Below are positions 1-7,961 of a stretch of DNA of 57,790 bases, in pieces. The stretch's first letter is position 1. Each line of letters starts with the position of its first letter. The position numbers and the translations under genes were made by a program. The notes below the pieces were generated by a model. It saw only the letters and a program-made list of their open reading frames with translations. It was not told the origin of the DNA and made no database searches. The DNA is from Bacteroidales bacterium (GTDB lineage Bacteria > Bacteroidota > Bacteroidia > Bacteroidales > UBA932), in assembly GCA_017429765.1 (NCBI GenBank), contig JAFROJ010000053.1, positions 1-57,790 of the forward strand. Reading direction: 5' to 3'.

Positions 1-2
1 AC

Positions 3-110
3 GCAGGCGCTGAATCTCTAAACTCAAAGATCAAAACCTTTAGATCCCAACTACGAGGTGTAAGCGACTATACCTTCTTCATGTATAGAATCTATAAGAT
101 CTTTGGATAA
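3..110 (+). pseudogene. C-terminal end of an ISL3/ISAon1-type transposase
   Basis: Frame 3 is open from the window edge to a TAA at 108-110 and gives 35 residues. It contains AESLNSKIKTFRSQLRG followed by an aromatic tail (FFMYRIYKIFG), which matches how I remember ISL3/ISAon1-type transposases of Bacteroidetes ending. Only the tail is in the window, so whether the element is intact cannot be judged. It lies directly upstream of two small envelope genes of a kind often preceded by an ECF sigma gene. Insertion of an IS may therefore have separated them from their original promoter; that is inference. The terminal inverted repeat should lie in 111-155, but I could not define it without the other end. 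Confidence 0.7.
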
Positions 111-155
111 CTTAAACACGGAACTTTGCAGGTGAGCCGAAAAATTGAATAAGAT

Positions 156-542
156 ATGACCGAATTTGAAAAATACCTTTCCGACGAGGCCGTCGCGGAG
201 TTCGACCGCATCGTGGGTGAATATGAAAAGCTCCTGCGCCGAAGGAGGACCCTCCGCTGGACGGCGGGACTTGCCGCCGCCGTCGCCGTTATTATCTCAC
301 TCGTGAGGTTCTTCCCGCGGGAATCCGATGTGGAGATTCCTATCAGCCCGGTTGTCATCGCCGAGGGCATCGGCCATCTGATGGACATCAATTCCGGGGA
401 AGTGGAGTCAATAAACGCGGTCCCTCAAGGATCCAAGGCCTTCGTCACATTAAGATTGAAGAATGGGAGCGAGTGCTATTATCTGATGTCATACGATGTG
501 GAATCAGGGTCCACGTCACTGGTCGCGATTAATAATCAATAG
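156..542 (+). CDS. Small single-pass membrane protein, function unknown
   Basis: The product has 128 residues. The first 38 are charged and probably cytoplasmic (a run of RRRR before the helix). One transmembrane segment follows at about 39-53, then a C-terminal part of about 75 residues, probably periplasmic. The layout resembles small anti-sigma or membrane-anchor proteins that follow ECF sigma genes in Bacteroidales, but I see no diagnostic motif. The next gene starts 10 bases after its stop, so the two are probably cotranscribed. A TTTG lies at 125-128 but not in a convincing promoter. Product unknown; the reading frame is well supported by codon pattern and by the neighbour. Confidence 0.7.
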   Translation: MTEFEKYLSDEAVAEFDRIVGEYEKLLRRRRTLRWTAGLAAAVAVIISLVRFFPRESDVEIPISPVVIAEGIGHLMDINSGEVESINAVPQGSKAFVTLRLKNGSECYYLMSYDVESGSTSLVAINNQ

Positions 543-552
543 TAATAAAGAT

Positions 553-1104
553 ATGAGAAAGCTTTTAGTATCAGTCATTTGCGTTCTGGCGATCGGGATC
601 GCGTCCGCCTCCGCGCAGAAAAAACAGATTGTCAAGTATGTCATTGATGGAGTTGAGGTCGCTGATTTCGACGGCTCCCAACTTGAGGGATTGAGAATCA
701 AGTCCTACAGCGTCGAGACAAGTGCCAATGGGAAAGAGGCGTTCCATTTCATCATCACCGAGAACGCCGATAAAGTTCGTGTGTCCGCTAAAAGAATAAC
801 TGACCCTATGCATTTAACCGCCACCGCCGACACAATCAAAGTGATAAGTTTCAAAGGCTCTGGTCCTGTCATGATTCTTGATGGCGAGAAGATAATCTCA
901 AAGGAAGAGTTCGATAAACTCAACGCCCACGAGATCAAAGGTATTGATGTTATTAAGAATGACGCAGATATCCTAAAGAAATACAACGCCGAGGGGAGGG
1001 GTGTCGTGATGATTTGGACAGAGAAATCAAAGAAAACGTCCTATAAACCACTCCAAGACAACGTAAAGATATTCATTAGAGAAACAGAGACTAAAGATTA
1101 TTAA
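553..1104 (+). CDS. Exported protein with a TonB-receptor plug-like segment
   Basis: The start at 553 is chosen because it opens a clear signal peptide (basic MRK, hydrophobic core, ASA-QKK cleavage region near residue 20); the frame is open further upstream but without a leader. Mature length is about 160 residues. The C-terminal half has the pattern of a SusC/TonB-receptor plug segment: a VMILDGEKI strand, a KLNAHEIKGIDVIK stretch and a later GRGVVMIWTE strand. Plug-like pieces of this kind also occur outside receptors in Bacteroidetes, and no barrel is present here, so this is not a transporter. It may act with the membrane protein encoded just upstream. Its stop overlaps the stop of the convergent esterase gene by four bases. 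Confidence 0.72.
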   Translation: MRKLLVSVICVLAIGIASASAQKKQIVKYVIDGVEVADFDGSQLEGLRIKSYSVETSANGKEAFHFIITENADKVRVSAKRITDPMHLTATADTIKVISFKGSGPVMILDGEKIISKEEFDKLNAHEIKGIDVIKNDADILKKYNAEGRGVVMIWTEKSKKTSYKPLQDNVKIFIRETETKDY

Positions 1105-3185
1105 AAAGTCTTATCCAACTCAACCCGGAAAGTCGAGGCCGGAAGACCCGCGGCGTTGACGAGGTTGGCCCTAGTGTAGGGCTCCCAGGCGTAACGGACA
1201 TAGACCGGTTCCTTCACTTCCGGACACGAGATAACGGCCCTGTCGCCCTCAAGGCGGCAGGCCGCTTTGTGAAACAGCATATCCTTTCCGGCAAGCTCGA
1301 AACCAATCACTTCAGTACCGGTCGAGGGCTTGAGGCCGTCTCCGTGCTCAAACTCGACTGTGACCTCCCCGCCTGAAACGGTCGCGGACTTGAAGAGCGG
1401 CCCTGAAGGCACCAGGTCGAAGCCGTATGATCCCTTCAAGGCCAGCCTGGCGAGCCTTTCTCCCACCGGTTTCTTGTCCTTGTAATGCACGTCAGTGGGG
1501 TCCCCAAGGTCGCTGGAGACCACCATGCCGAGATTAGGACGGCATTCCAGAAGCCTTCTCTGGCTATCCCTGAACCAAGTCCACGAAGGGCGATTCAGGC
1601 TCGATAGCTGGACATAGAGGAACGGCATCTCCGGGTCCCGGAACCATTCCCTCCAGCTGTCGACCAACAAGGGAAACAGCCACTCGTGAGCCTCGAAATT
1701 GTGGGCGTTGGACTCACCCTGGTACCAAAGCACCCCCGCCAGGGTCGGATGACCGAGCGGAAGTATCGCCGACTCAAACAGATAGCAAGGCTCATAAGGG
1801 TGGCGGGCGAACTTGTCCCCCTTCTTGTAGGAGACATTCTTCGCCGCCCTCTCCCGGGCCCAGTCCTGAATGAAATCGTTGTTGATCCAGTCCCGGAGGA
1901 TGACCGGGAACTTTGTCTCAAGGGTGTTCCTGTCAATCCATGACTCGGCGGTCGCCCCTCCCACCGCGTCGCAGATGATTCCGACCGGAACCTTCAGACT
2001 GTCACGCAGTTCCTTGGCGAACCAATAACCGATGGCGGACATCCCCGAGGATGTCTTGGGGGACGCGGTCTTCCAAGTGGCTGGCCTCAGATAGATCAGG
2101 TTCTTGACCGAATCCACGGCCGATTCAGGCCAAGCGACATCGTAAGTCTCCCAATAAGGCCATTGGTCGAAGAAGCGGAGATCGGGGTCCGTGGAGGCTT
2201 CAGCGGCCTCCTTGCCTCCCTTCGCCAAGCCTAGAGCGTAACGCATATTCGACTGGCCCGAGCAGAGCCAGACTTCCCCTATAGCCACGTTCGAATATTC
2301 AAGAGCCTTCTCTTTCGTGGAGATTCTCAGTTCCAGTCCGGTGGCGGCTTCCATCGGAGGGAACTCCACCTTCCATTTACCGTCCAAGCCGGTTTCGGTC
2401 TTCAGCGTTTTACGGCCGAGCTTTACAGAGACTTTGTCCCCGGCGTTGGCCATCCCGCTGATCTCTATCGGTCGGCGGCGCTGAAGAATCATATTGTCGG
2501 AGTAAAGCATCGAGACCGAAAGTCCGCCGTAATCGCCTGTTATTTGGGAATATACAGTCTTCGCCAGAATCCCGTATCCCTCCTCGTCAGGATGGATGGC
2601 GTCCGGAATATGCCAGGGGTATGGGTAGAGAGGGGTATGGAAATCAACCAACTCGCATCCCGCTTTCTCCGCGACAACCTTAATCGCCTCCTGGATGTCC
2701 TCATGCCATATCTTGGTGCCCGACATGAATCTGTGATGCCTGTCAGCGAGGGGGCTGAGCAGGGCGATGATGATCCTGGCATCGGGATTCGCGGCCTTGC
2801 AGGAATCAATCAGGGCCAGATAGTCACCCACGAAGTCGTCACGGTAATTCGGCCAGGCCCTTGGATCGGTGTCGTTCACCCCGAGATGTATGACGCAGAT
2901 GTCCCCGGCGAAATCCATCGCCTGACGGAACTCGACCTGGTCGAAATACGGCCTGTAGGCCCTTCGAAGCAACGTTGCCCCGTTCTTGCCGAAATTACCG
3001 ACCTCATAGCCCTCTCCAAGGAGGGCCTGAAGCCTGGCCGGATAGGACTGGGTGTCCCGGTCCCCGGCTCCGAAACCATAGGTTATGCTATCGCCTATGC
3101 AGGCCACTTTGACGGGTCTCGAGGCATCGACGGAATAGACGGACAAGATGGCGAGAGACCAGAAAACGGCAAGGAATCTTTTCAT
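1101..3185 (-). CDS. Secreted SGNH esterase fused to a sialate O-acetylesterase domain
   Basis: A 694-residue exported protein with two esterase units. The start at 3185 gives a good signal peptide (MKRFLAVFWSLAI... to about residue 21). Unit 1 is a GDSL/SGNH hydrolase with GDSITYG at 31-37, HLGVND in block III and DAIHPDEEGY carrying the Asp-His pair. Unit 2 is of the NanS/SIAE type, with LCSGQSNM near residue 310, WYQGESNAH, and a later DPTDVH near 565. Known members remove O-acetyl groups from sialic acids or other acetylated sugars, outside the cytoplasm. It is the last gene of a minus-strand run with the TPR gene ten bases upstream, and an Asp-box lipoprotein at 7962 could act on related glycans. 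The exact substrate is not determined by sequence. Confidence 0.88.
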   Translation of the reverse strand: MKRFLAVFWSLAILSVYSVDASRPVKVACIGDSITYGFGAGDRDTQSYPARLQALLGEGYEVGNFGKNGATLLRRAYRPYFDQVEFRQAMDFAGDICVIHLGVNDTDPRAWPNYRDDFVGDYLALIDSCKAANPDARIIIALLSPLADRHHRFMSGTKIWHEDIQEAIKVVAEKAGCELVDFHTPLYPYPWHIPDAIHPDEEGYGILAKTVYSQITGDYGGLSVSMLYSDNMILQRRRPIEISGMANAGDKVSVKLGRKTLKTETGLDGKWKVEFPPMEAATGLELRISTKEKALEYSNVAIGEVWLCSGQSNMRYALGLAKGGKEAAEASTDPDLRFFDQWPYWETYDVAWPESAVDSVKNLIYLRPATWKTASPKTSSGMSAIGYWFAKELRDSLKVPVGIICDAVGGATAESWIDRNTLETKFPVILRDWINNDFIQDWARERAAKNVSYKKGDKFARHPYEPCYLFESAILPLGHPTLAGVLWYQGESNAHNFEAHEWLFPLLVDSWREWFRDPEMPFLYVQLSSLNRPSWTWFRDSQRRLLECRPNLGMVVSSDLGDPTDVHYKDKKPVGERLARLALKGSYGFDLVPSGPLFKSATVSGGEVTVEFEHGDGLKPSTGTEVIGFELAGKDMLFHKAACRLEGDRAVISCPEVKEPVYVRYAWEPYTRANLVNAAGLPASTFRVELDKTF

Positions 3186-3195
3186 ATAGAAGCGG

Positions 3196-4770
3196 TTAAC
3201 TGTCAAGACAGGTTAAGAAATATTCTTTGAGCGGGGATTCAGAGTTGGAGATTCTTCCCTTCAGGCGCCAGACGCGGTTGTAGATAACGCTCTTCTCTTT
3301 CTCCATCAGCGCCGAGATTGTGGTGCTGGAGAAACCGGCCGCCGTGAATGAATACAGCTGGAAGTCCTCCTCCTTCCAGTTCGGGAACTCGGCGCGGAGC
3401 TTTGTCATCACGCCGTCGTGACGGGCGTCGAGAGTGTCTTCCAGGTTCTTTCGGACCTTCTTGTCGCTCCTTAGGCCCTCGACTATCGACTTGACCTCCT
3501 TAAGGATCCTGGGTTGCAGGTTCTCGGTCCCCTCGTAGATGTAGTACTGCTCGCATAGCCTCTCCAAGGCCTCGAAACCAGGGCCCTTCTCAGGTCCCTG
3601 AGCCAGTCGAAGGACCTGGGCCTGTCGAAGGGCCGACCTCAGGTCCTCCGCGATCGTCATGTAACGGTCCCTCTCGGCGATCTCCGCCTCAAGGAGCCTC
3701 CTCTGCTCCGACCGGTAGTAGAGATAGACAACCGCGAGCGCCCCCACGACCAGAAGCGCCGCCAACGCCAACAGCCACATCTTAAGCCTAGCCGAGCGTA
3801 GTTTCTCCGCCTGGATATCGGACTCCCCCTGCAAATAATCCCTCTGGCTCGCGGACACCGCCTCTTCCAAGGCCGCCGACTGGGCCTTGTCACCATATTC
3901 CGTGACCCTCTCCAAAGCCTTCAAGGCGCGGGCGGAGTCGCCGGAGCGGGACGCGATCTGGTACTCCCGGAAATCGGCGTCGGCCACGTCCTCGTCAGTC
4001 TCGGCCGAGGCCTTGGCGTCCGATAGCCAGGCCCAGGCCTCCCTCGGCTTCCCCGCCAATGAATAGGAATAGGCCACGATCCCTTTGTCCGACGAGTTCA
4101 GGGGATAGCCCAGATCATTCGCCGCCCTGTCGAGCATGTCGATAGCGAGGGCCGGGTCGGGGATATCCTTACTCACGGCCAACGAGGCGTAAGACTCAAG
4201 GCACCGGGCCTCCAGAAGGGTGTCGCCCATCTCGTGGGAATCGTAAAGAACGCTCTTGAATATCTCCTCGGCGGCCTCGTGTTTCCCCGAGGCGGCCTGG
4301 GCCTGGCCTATTTCCAGAAGAGTCCTCTGGAACTCTCCCTGGAGTCCCGCGGCCTTGAAAGCCTCCGAGGCGCGGGCCAGATACAACAACTCGTCCGGGG
4401 CGTTTCCGGAAGCTCCGCTAATCCTCGCCATGTCACGGCAGATAAGACCCTCCCTGTAAGGGTCCCCTGCTTTCCCGGCATATTCAAGGGCCCTGGTGTA
4501 GGAGACAATGGCCGCCGAGTAAGCCCGGTCGTTGAATTGAGAGCGGCCGAGACAGAACCAGGCCCTGGCTTTTTGGGAGTCATCCCCCCTGCGCTCGAAC
4601 CAATTTGTCATCTTGGCCATGTCCTCGACCGAGACGGTGTTGACATAACCGAGGTCTTCCTCCACCTGGTCAAGGACAGCCTCCATCTGTGTGTCCAGCC
4701 CGGTGGAGCAGGACGACAGGAAGACCATCACCAAGGCGAACACGCTTGTTATGAGATATTTCCGAAACAT
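3196..4770 (-). CDS. TPR lipoprotein with internal transmembrane helix (regulator-like)
   Basis: 524 residues from ATG 4770, chosen because it begins a lipoprotein-type signal with lipobox LSSC at Cys21. TPR-like helical repeats fill about 40-300, one transmembrane helix lies at about 330-351, and a coiled coil and helical C-terminal domain follow. The end (TAAGFSSTTISALMEKEKSVIYNRVWRLKGRI) reads like a helix-turn-helix. This TPR-TM-coil-HTH layout recurs in Bacteroidales membrane regulators; DNA binding is inference. Residues about 379-396 (LRLAQGPEKGP) are encoded by a palindromic repeat that also occurs in hemW. The ThiL-like gene ends 17 bases upstream and the esterase begins ten bases downstream, so the three genes likely form one operon. 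Confidence 0.75.
   Translation of the reverse strand: MFRKYLITSVFALVMVFLSSCSTGLDTQMEAVLDQVEEDLGYVNTVSVEDMAKMTNWFERRGDDSQKARAWFCLGRSQFNDRAYSAAIVSYTRALEYAGKAGDPYREGLICRDMARISGASGNAPDELLYLARASEAFKAAGLQGEFQRTLLEIGQAQAASGKHEAAEEIFKSVLYDSHEMGDTLLEARCLESYASLAVSKDIPDPALAIDMLDRAANDLGYPLNSSDKGIVAYSYSLAGKPREAWAWLSDAKASAETDEDVADADFREYQIASRSGDSARALKALERVTEYGDKAQSAALEEAVSASQRDYLQGESDIQAEKLRSARLKMWLLALAALLVVGALAVVYLYYRSEQRRLLEAEIAERDRYMTIAEDLRSALRQAQVLRLAQGPEKGPGFEALERLCEQYYIYEGTENLQPRILKEVKSIVEGLRSDKKVRKNLEDTLDARHDGVMTKLRAEFPNWKEEDFQLYSFTAAGFSSTTISALMEKEKSVIYNRVWRLKGRISNSESPLKEYFLTCLDS
3581..3634. repeat. Palindromic repeat family A, copy 1 (inside TPR gene)
   Basis: Contains nested inverted arms: GGGCCCTT with AAGGGCC at the outside and CAGGTCC/GGACCTG inside, around CCCTGAGCCAGTCGAAGG. 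The same core (CCTTCGACTGGCTCAGGGACC on one strand) occurs at 9909-9946 and 10907-10953. It lies fully inside a reading frame and keeps it open. Confidence 0.85.
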
Positions 4771-4787
4771 GGTTCCCCTATTCCTGA

Positions 4788-5801
4788 TCACTCCTCATTA
4801 TTCCAGCCTTGGGCCTTGACGGGCAGCTCGACTCCTTCGGGAGTGACCAGGACGGCACCGACCTCCGGCTGGGCCAGGTGGCCGATGATGTCAAATGTCT
4901 GGAACTCCCGGCGGAACTTCTCCGCCGAGAGGATTGGTATCGTGAACAAAAGCCTGAAATCGTCACCTCCGTTCATCGCCGCAGAGATCGGGTCGATGTC
5001 CATCTCTTTCCCGAAAGCGAAACTGTTCCCCTCGAAAGGGATCTTGTCGGCGTAAACCTTAACCCCGAGACCAGAATCCCTTACGAGCCTCTTAAGGGTG
5101 TCGGAGAGTCCGTGGGAGACAAGGTAACCGTGGGATGGATATATTCCCGCCTCCTCGAGCCGGGGCACGACACCGGAGGGGATCTCCGGCTTGAGATAGC
5201 TGCCGATCAGCATCTTGTATTTCTCCAGATCAGGCTGGGAGGAATCATCCTTCGTCTTCTCAAAACTCCGTTTCTCCCTCTCGAGAATCTGCTGACCGAG
5301 ATAGGCAGCGCCGAGACTCCCGGAGACGCAGACAAGATCCTTGCTCCTCGCCCGGACTCTGCGCCCCTTGGTCAACTTAGCCTCTTCGCCGATGGCGGAC
5401 ACGCTGATTGTCAAGCCGTTAGGAGAAGGTGTAAGATCAAGTCCCACGGACTGGAATCCATGTTCCTTGACGGCCGTGACCGCCCCTGACCAAAGCTCCC
5501 GGACATGTCCGAAATCTAGTTTGGACGAGAGACCCAGCCTCAAGGAAAGGACCCGGGGCCTGGCCATCGAGGCGTGAATCTCCCCGGCGACGGCACAGAC
5601 ACATTTGTAACCCAGATGCTTCAGCGGGAAATAGGTGAGGTCGAAATCTATCCCTTCGACGAACATCCTGACGGCTGAGACCACGAGGCCGCCGGGGGCC
5701 GGCTCGAACGCGGGGTTGTCCGTCCTGACGAGGCCGGTGCCCTCGAACAACAAGGAGAGAGCCTCCTCTTTCCCGTATTCCTTGAAAGATTCTTCTGCCA
5801 T
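4788..5801 (-). CDS. Degenerate ThiL-like (AIR-synthase fold) protein, probably not a kinase
   Basis: 337 residues, collinear with Bacteroidetes thiamine-monophosphate kinase: EGIDFDLTYFPLKHLGYK, then VSGSLGAAYLGQQILEREK, LKPEIPSGVVPRLEEAGI, NGGDDFRLLF and the KAQGWN end. ThiL phosphorylates TMP using aspartates that hold Mg-ATP. Those positions are altered here: the N-terminal GDDAA segment is absent, the usual TTDLLVEG block reads SAVRMFVEG, the GGDTT loop reads GLDLT, and DISDGLS reads LVSHGLS. It is therefore a likely pseudoenzyme or a repurposed paralogue. It heads the operon with the TPR regulator-like gene 17 bases downstream. A TAATTTTG -7 box lies upstream on the minus strand. Family assignment is firm; function is not. 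Confidence 0.8.
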   Translation of the reverse strand: MAEESFKEYGKEEALSLLFEGTGLVRTDNPAFEPAPGGLVVSAVRMFVEGIDFDLTYFPLKHLGYKCVCAVAGEIHASMARPRVLSLRLGLSSKLDFGHVRELWSGAVTAVKEHGFQSVGLDLTPSPNGLTISVSAIGEEAKLTKGRRVRARSKDLVCVSGSLGAAYLGQQILEREKRSFEKTKDDSSQPDLEKYKMLIGSYLKPEIPSGVVPRLEEAGIYPSHGYLVSHGLSDTLKRLVRDSGLGVKVYADKIPFEGNSFAFGKEMDIDPISAAMNGGDDFRLLFTIPILSAEKFRREFQTFDIIGHLAQPEVGAVLVTPEGVELPVKAQGWNNEE

Positions 5802-5829
5802 GGGAACTCTTTTTTACTGATGTATAACA

Positions 5830-5837
5830 CAAAATTA
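5830..5837 (-). promoter_or_regulatory. Bacteroidetes -7 box for the ThiL-like operon
   Basis: On the minus strand the octamer is TAATTTTG, an exact TAnnTTTG match, 28 bases before the ATG at 5801. It lies back to back with the plus-strand box at 5849-5856 in the divergent spacer. No TTTG is seen at the -33 position. Confidence 0.55.
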
Positions 5838-5848
5838 GCACATTTTGT

Positions 5849-5856
5849 TAAATTTG
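5849..5856 (+). promoter_or_regulatory. Bacteroidetes -7 box for the 5882 operon
   Basis: TAAATTTG, an exact TAnnTTTG match, ends 25 bases before the ATG at 5882. The two divergent -7 boxes sit only 11 bases apart, so the two operons probably compete for RNA polymerase. A clear -33 TTTG at the usual spacing is absent. Confidence 0.55.
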
Positions 5857-5881
5857 TGGTATTGATAACACACTATCAGCC

Positions 5882-6727
5882 ATGAAAAGAACCATACTCT
5901 TCCTGATGGCAGCCTTGATGGCCCTGCCCGTCAGCGTGTCCGCCAAGAAAGACAAGACCGGCGACGTCAAAGTGATCTCCTACAACATCCGCCTTGGCGT
6001 GGCCAAGGACGGCACAAACTCTTGGGAATATCGTTACCCAGCCTCGGCCATGATGATTGAGGACCAGAAACCCGACATCTTCGGTCTCCAGGAGGCTTAC
6101 GACTTCCAGGTCAAATACCTTGAGGAATATTGCCCGGACTACAAGAGCGTCGGCGTTGGCCGTGAGGACGGAAAGCACGAGGGCGAGCACATGTCCATCT
6201 TCTACAACAAGAAGACCACCAAGCTGCTGAAATGGGGCACCTTCTGGCTGTCGGAGACCCCTGAGGTCCCGTCCATGGGCTGGGACGCCGCCTGCTTCCG
6301 CACCGCCACCTGGGCTCTTCTCAAGGACAAGGCCAGTGGCAAGAAATATTACTATGTCAACACCCATCTCGACCACGTGGGCTGGCAGGCCCGCAAGAAC
6401 GGGATGAAACTCATCGTTGACAGGATCGACAGCATCAACCCCAAGGGTCTGCCGATGATCGTGACCGGAGACTTCAACATGAGGATCGACCGTCCGGAAT
6501 TCGATGACATGAAGAAGATGATGAAGAACGCCCGTGAGGAGGCCGTCAAGACAGACCATCACCAGACCTTCAACGGCTGGGGCAAGGCGGGTCCTGACAG
6601 CATCATCGACTATGTGTGGTTCAAGGGATTCAGCTCATGCCCTGTCTACGAGACCATCACCAAGCCTTACATGGATCGCAAATTCATATCCGATCACTAT
6701 CCTATCACCGCCACTTTAATCTTCTGA
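5882..6727 (+). CDS. Secreted endonuclease/exonuclease/phosphatase-family hydrolase
   Basis: 281 residues with a signal peptide (MKRTILFLMAALMALPVSVSA). The metal-dependent EEP fold is shown by its ordered motifs: SYNIR, FGLQEA (catalytic Glu), NTHLDHVG, TGDFNM, and SDHYPI at the C-terminus. Extracytoplasmic Bacteroidetes members of this type are phosphodiesterases or phosphatases with poorly known substrates; nothing in the sequence decides between nucleic acid, sugar phosphate and lipid head group. It is the first gene of a three-gene operon: its TGA overlaps the ATG of the next gene by one base (TGATG). Family call firm, substrate open. Confidence 0.88.
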   Translation: MKRTILFLMAALMALPVSVSAKKDKTGDVKVISYNIRLGVAKDGTNSWEYRYPASAMMIEDQKPDIFGLQEAYDFQVKYLEEYCPDYKSVGVGREDGKHEGEHMSIFYNKKTTKLLKWGTFWLSETPEVPSMGWDAACFRTATWALLKDKASGKKYYYVNTHLDHVGWQARKNGMKLIVDRIDSINPKGLPMIVTGDFNMRIDRPEFDDMKKMMKNAREEAVKTDHHQTFNGWGKAGPDSIIDYVWFKGFSSCPVYETITKPYMDRKFISDHYPITATLIF

Positions 6728-7950
6728 TGAAAAGAGTTCTACTGATATGGGCCGCCTGCATGGCGGCCTTTATAGCCTCGGCCCAGAAGCCCCTCAAGAA
6801 TGTGAGGCCGGAGGACGCCGGGATGGACGGGGCGAAACTGGCCCAGGTCGACCGTGTCATTGAGGAATATGTCGCCGACAAGACAATCCCGGGGGCTGTC
6901 ATCTCCGTAGTCAGGGACGACAAGATCGTTTATCTGAAGGCTTACGGGAACAAATCCCTGGTCCCCAAAGTGGAGCCTATGACCACTGAGACCATGTTCG
7001 ACCTGGCCTCGGTCAGCAAGTGCGTCGGAACCACGCTGTCCTTCCTTCAACTGATTGAGGACGGCTATGTGCGCCTGACCGACAACGTGGACAGGTATAT
7101 TCCCGGATTCAAGCCTTGGGAGGATCCCGAGACGGGGGAGAAAGTGGACATCACTATCCGGGACCTGATGACCCACGCCTCGGGTCTCGACGCCTACATC
7201 GGGGTTGACGCCTATGTCGCGGAGTTCGGGGAGAACACTCCCGACCTGCTCGAGACTTACATCGCCACGAGGGTGAAAAGGAACTTCCGGCCCGGCACGA
7301 AGTGCCTCTATAGTTGCTTGAATTTCATCACTTTACAGAGGATTCTGGAAAGGGTGACTGGCGAGAGACTCTGCGACTATGCGCAGAAGAATGTCTTCGA
7401 TCCCCTCGGCCTGAAACACACTTGCTATTTCCCGCTGAACGACAAGGCTCCAAGTTTCAGGGACGGGCTCAGGAAGTATTGCGCCCCGACTGAGGTTCAG
7501 GCGGACGGCCTGCCTCTCGTGGCCGCCGTGCACGACCCTATCGCGAGAAGGATCAACAGCGGCAACTCGGGCAACGCGGGTGTGTTTTCGAACGCCGAGG
7601 ACCTGAGCGTGATCTGCTCGGCCTTGATGAACGGAGGCCAGGGAATACTCAGTCCCCTCACTGTCGAACTGATGAGCAAGGCCCCGGTGCAGAACGACCC
7701 GAAGGTCGGAAGGGCGCTCGGTTGGGACAAGGACGGATTGAACCCCGGAACCAGGGGTGACATATTCGATCCTGAGACCTCAATCTGGCACACCGGCTAC
7801 ACCGGCCCGTCCATCGTGATCGACATGAAGACCAAGACCGCGGTCGTGCTCCTCGCCAACAGGTGCCATCCTGAGGACAAGGGTAATTTGGCCCGTCTCC
7901 GCGCCGTGGTATCGAACATCGTCGCCGGCGCGGTGAACGTAACTGACTGA
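6727..7950 (+). CDS. Secreted serine hydrolase, beta-lactamase/class C PBP family
   Basis: 407 residues from ATG 6727, where the signal peptide MKRVLLIWAACMAAFIASAQ begins. The frame is open upstream, but only inside the previous gene. The catalytic SxxK is S95-V-S-K98. The second motif region is YSCLN at 195, where many relatives have Y-S/A-N or Y-S-D, and the third motif is HTG at about 355. Members include beta-lactamases, esterases and D-amino peptidases; the SVSK plus YSC combination and HTG suit an esterase or peptidase rather than a resistance enzyme, which is inference. It is translationally coupled to the gene before it, and the Asp-box lipoprotein starts 11 bases after its stop. Confidence 0.85.
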   Translation: MKRVLLIWAACMAAFIASAQKPLKNVRPEDAGMDGAKLAQVDRVIEEYVADKTIPGAVISVVRDDKIVYLKAYGNKSLVPKVEPMTTETMFDLASVSKCVGTTLSFLQLIEDGYVRLTDNVDRYIPGFKPWEDPETGEKVDITIRDLMTHASGLDAYIGVDAYVAEFGENTPDLLETYIATRVKRNFRPGTKCLYSCLNFITLQRILERVTGERLCDYAQKNVFDPLGLKHTCYFPLNDKAPSFRDGLRKYCAPTEVQADGLPLVAAVHDPIARRINSGNSGNAGVFSNAEDLSVICSALMNGGQGILSPLTVELMSKAPVQNDPKVGRALGWDKDGLNPGTRGDIFDPETSIWHTGYTGPSIVIDMKTKTAVVLLANRCHPEDKGNLARLRAVVSNIVAGAVNVTD

Positions 7951-7961
7951 CAGTACCTGAA

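Noticed and set aside
102-128. Promoter TTTG...GAACTTTG before the gene at 156
   Set aside because: The spacing is only 15 bases and the -7 lacks TA, so the match is too weak to list.
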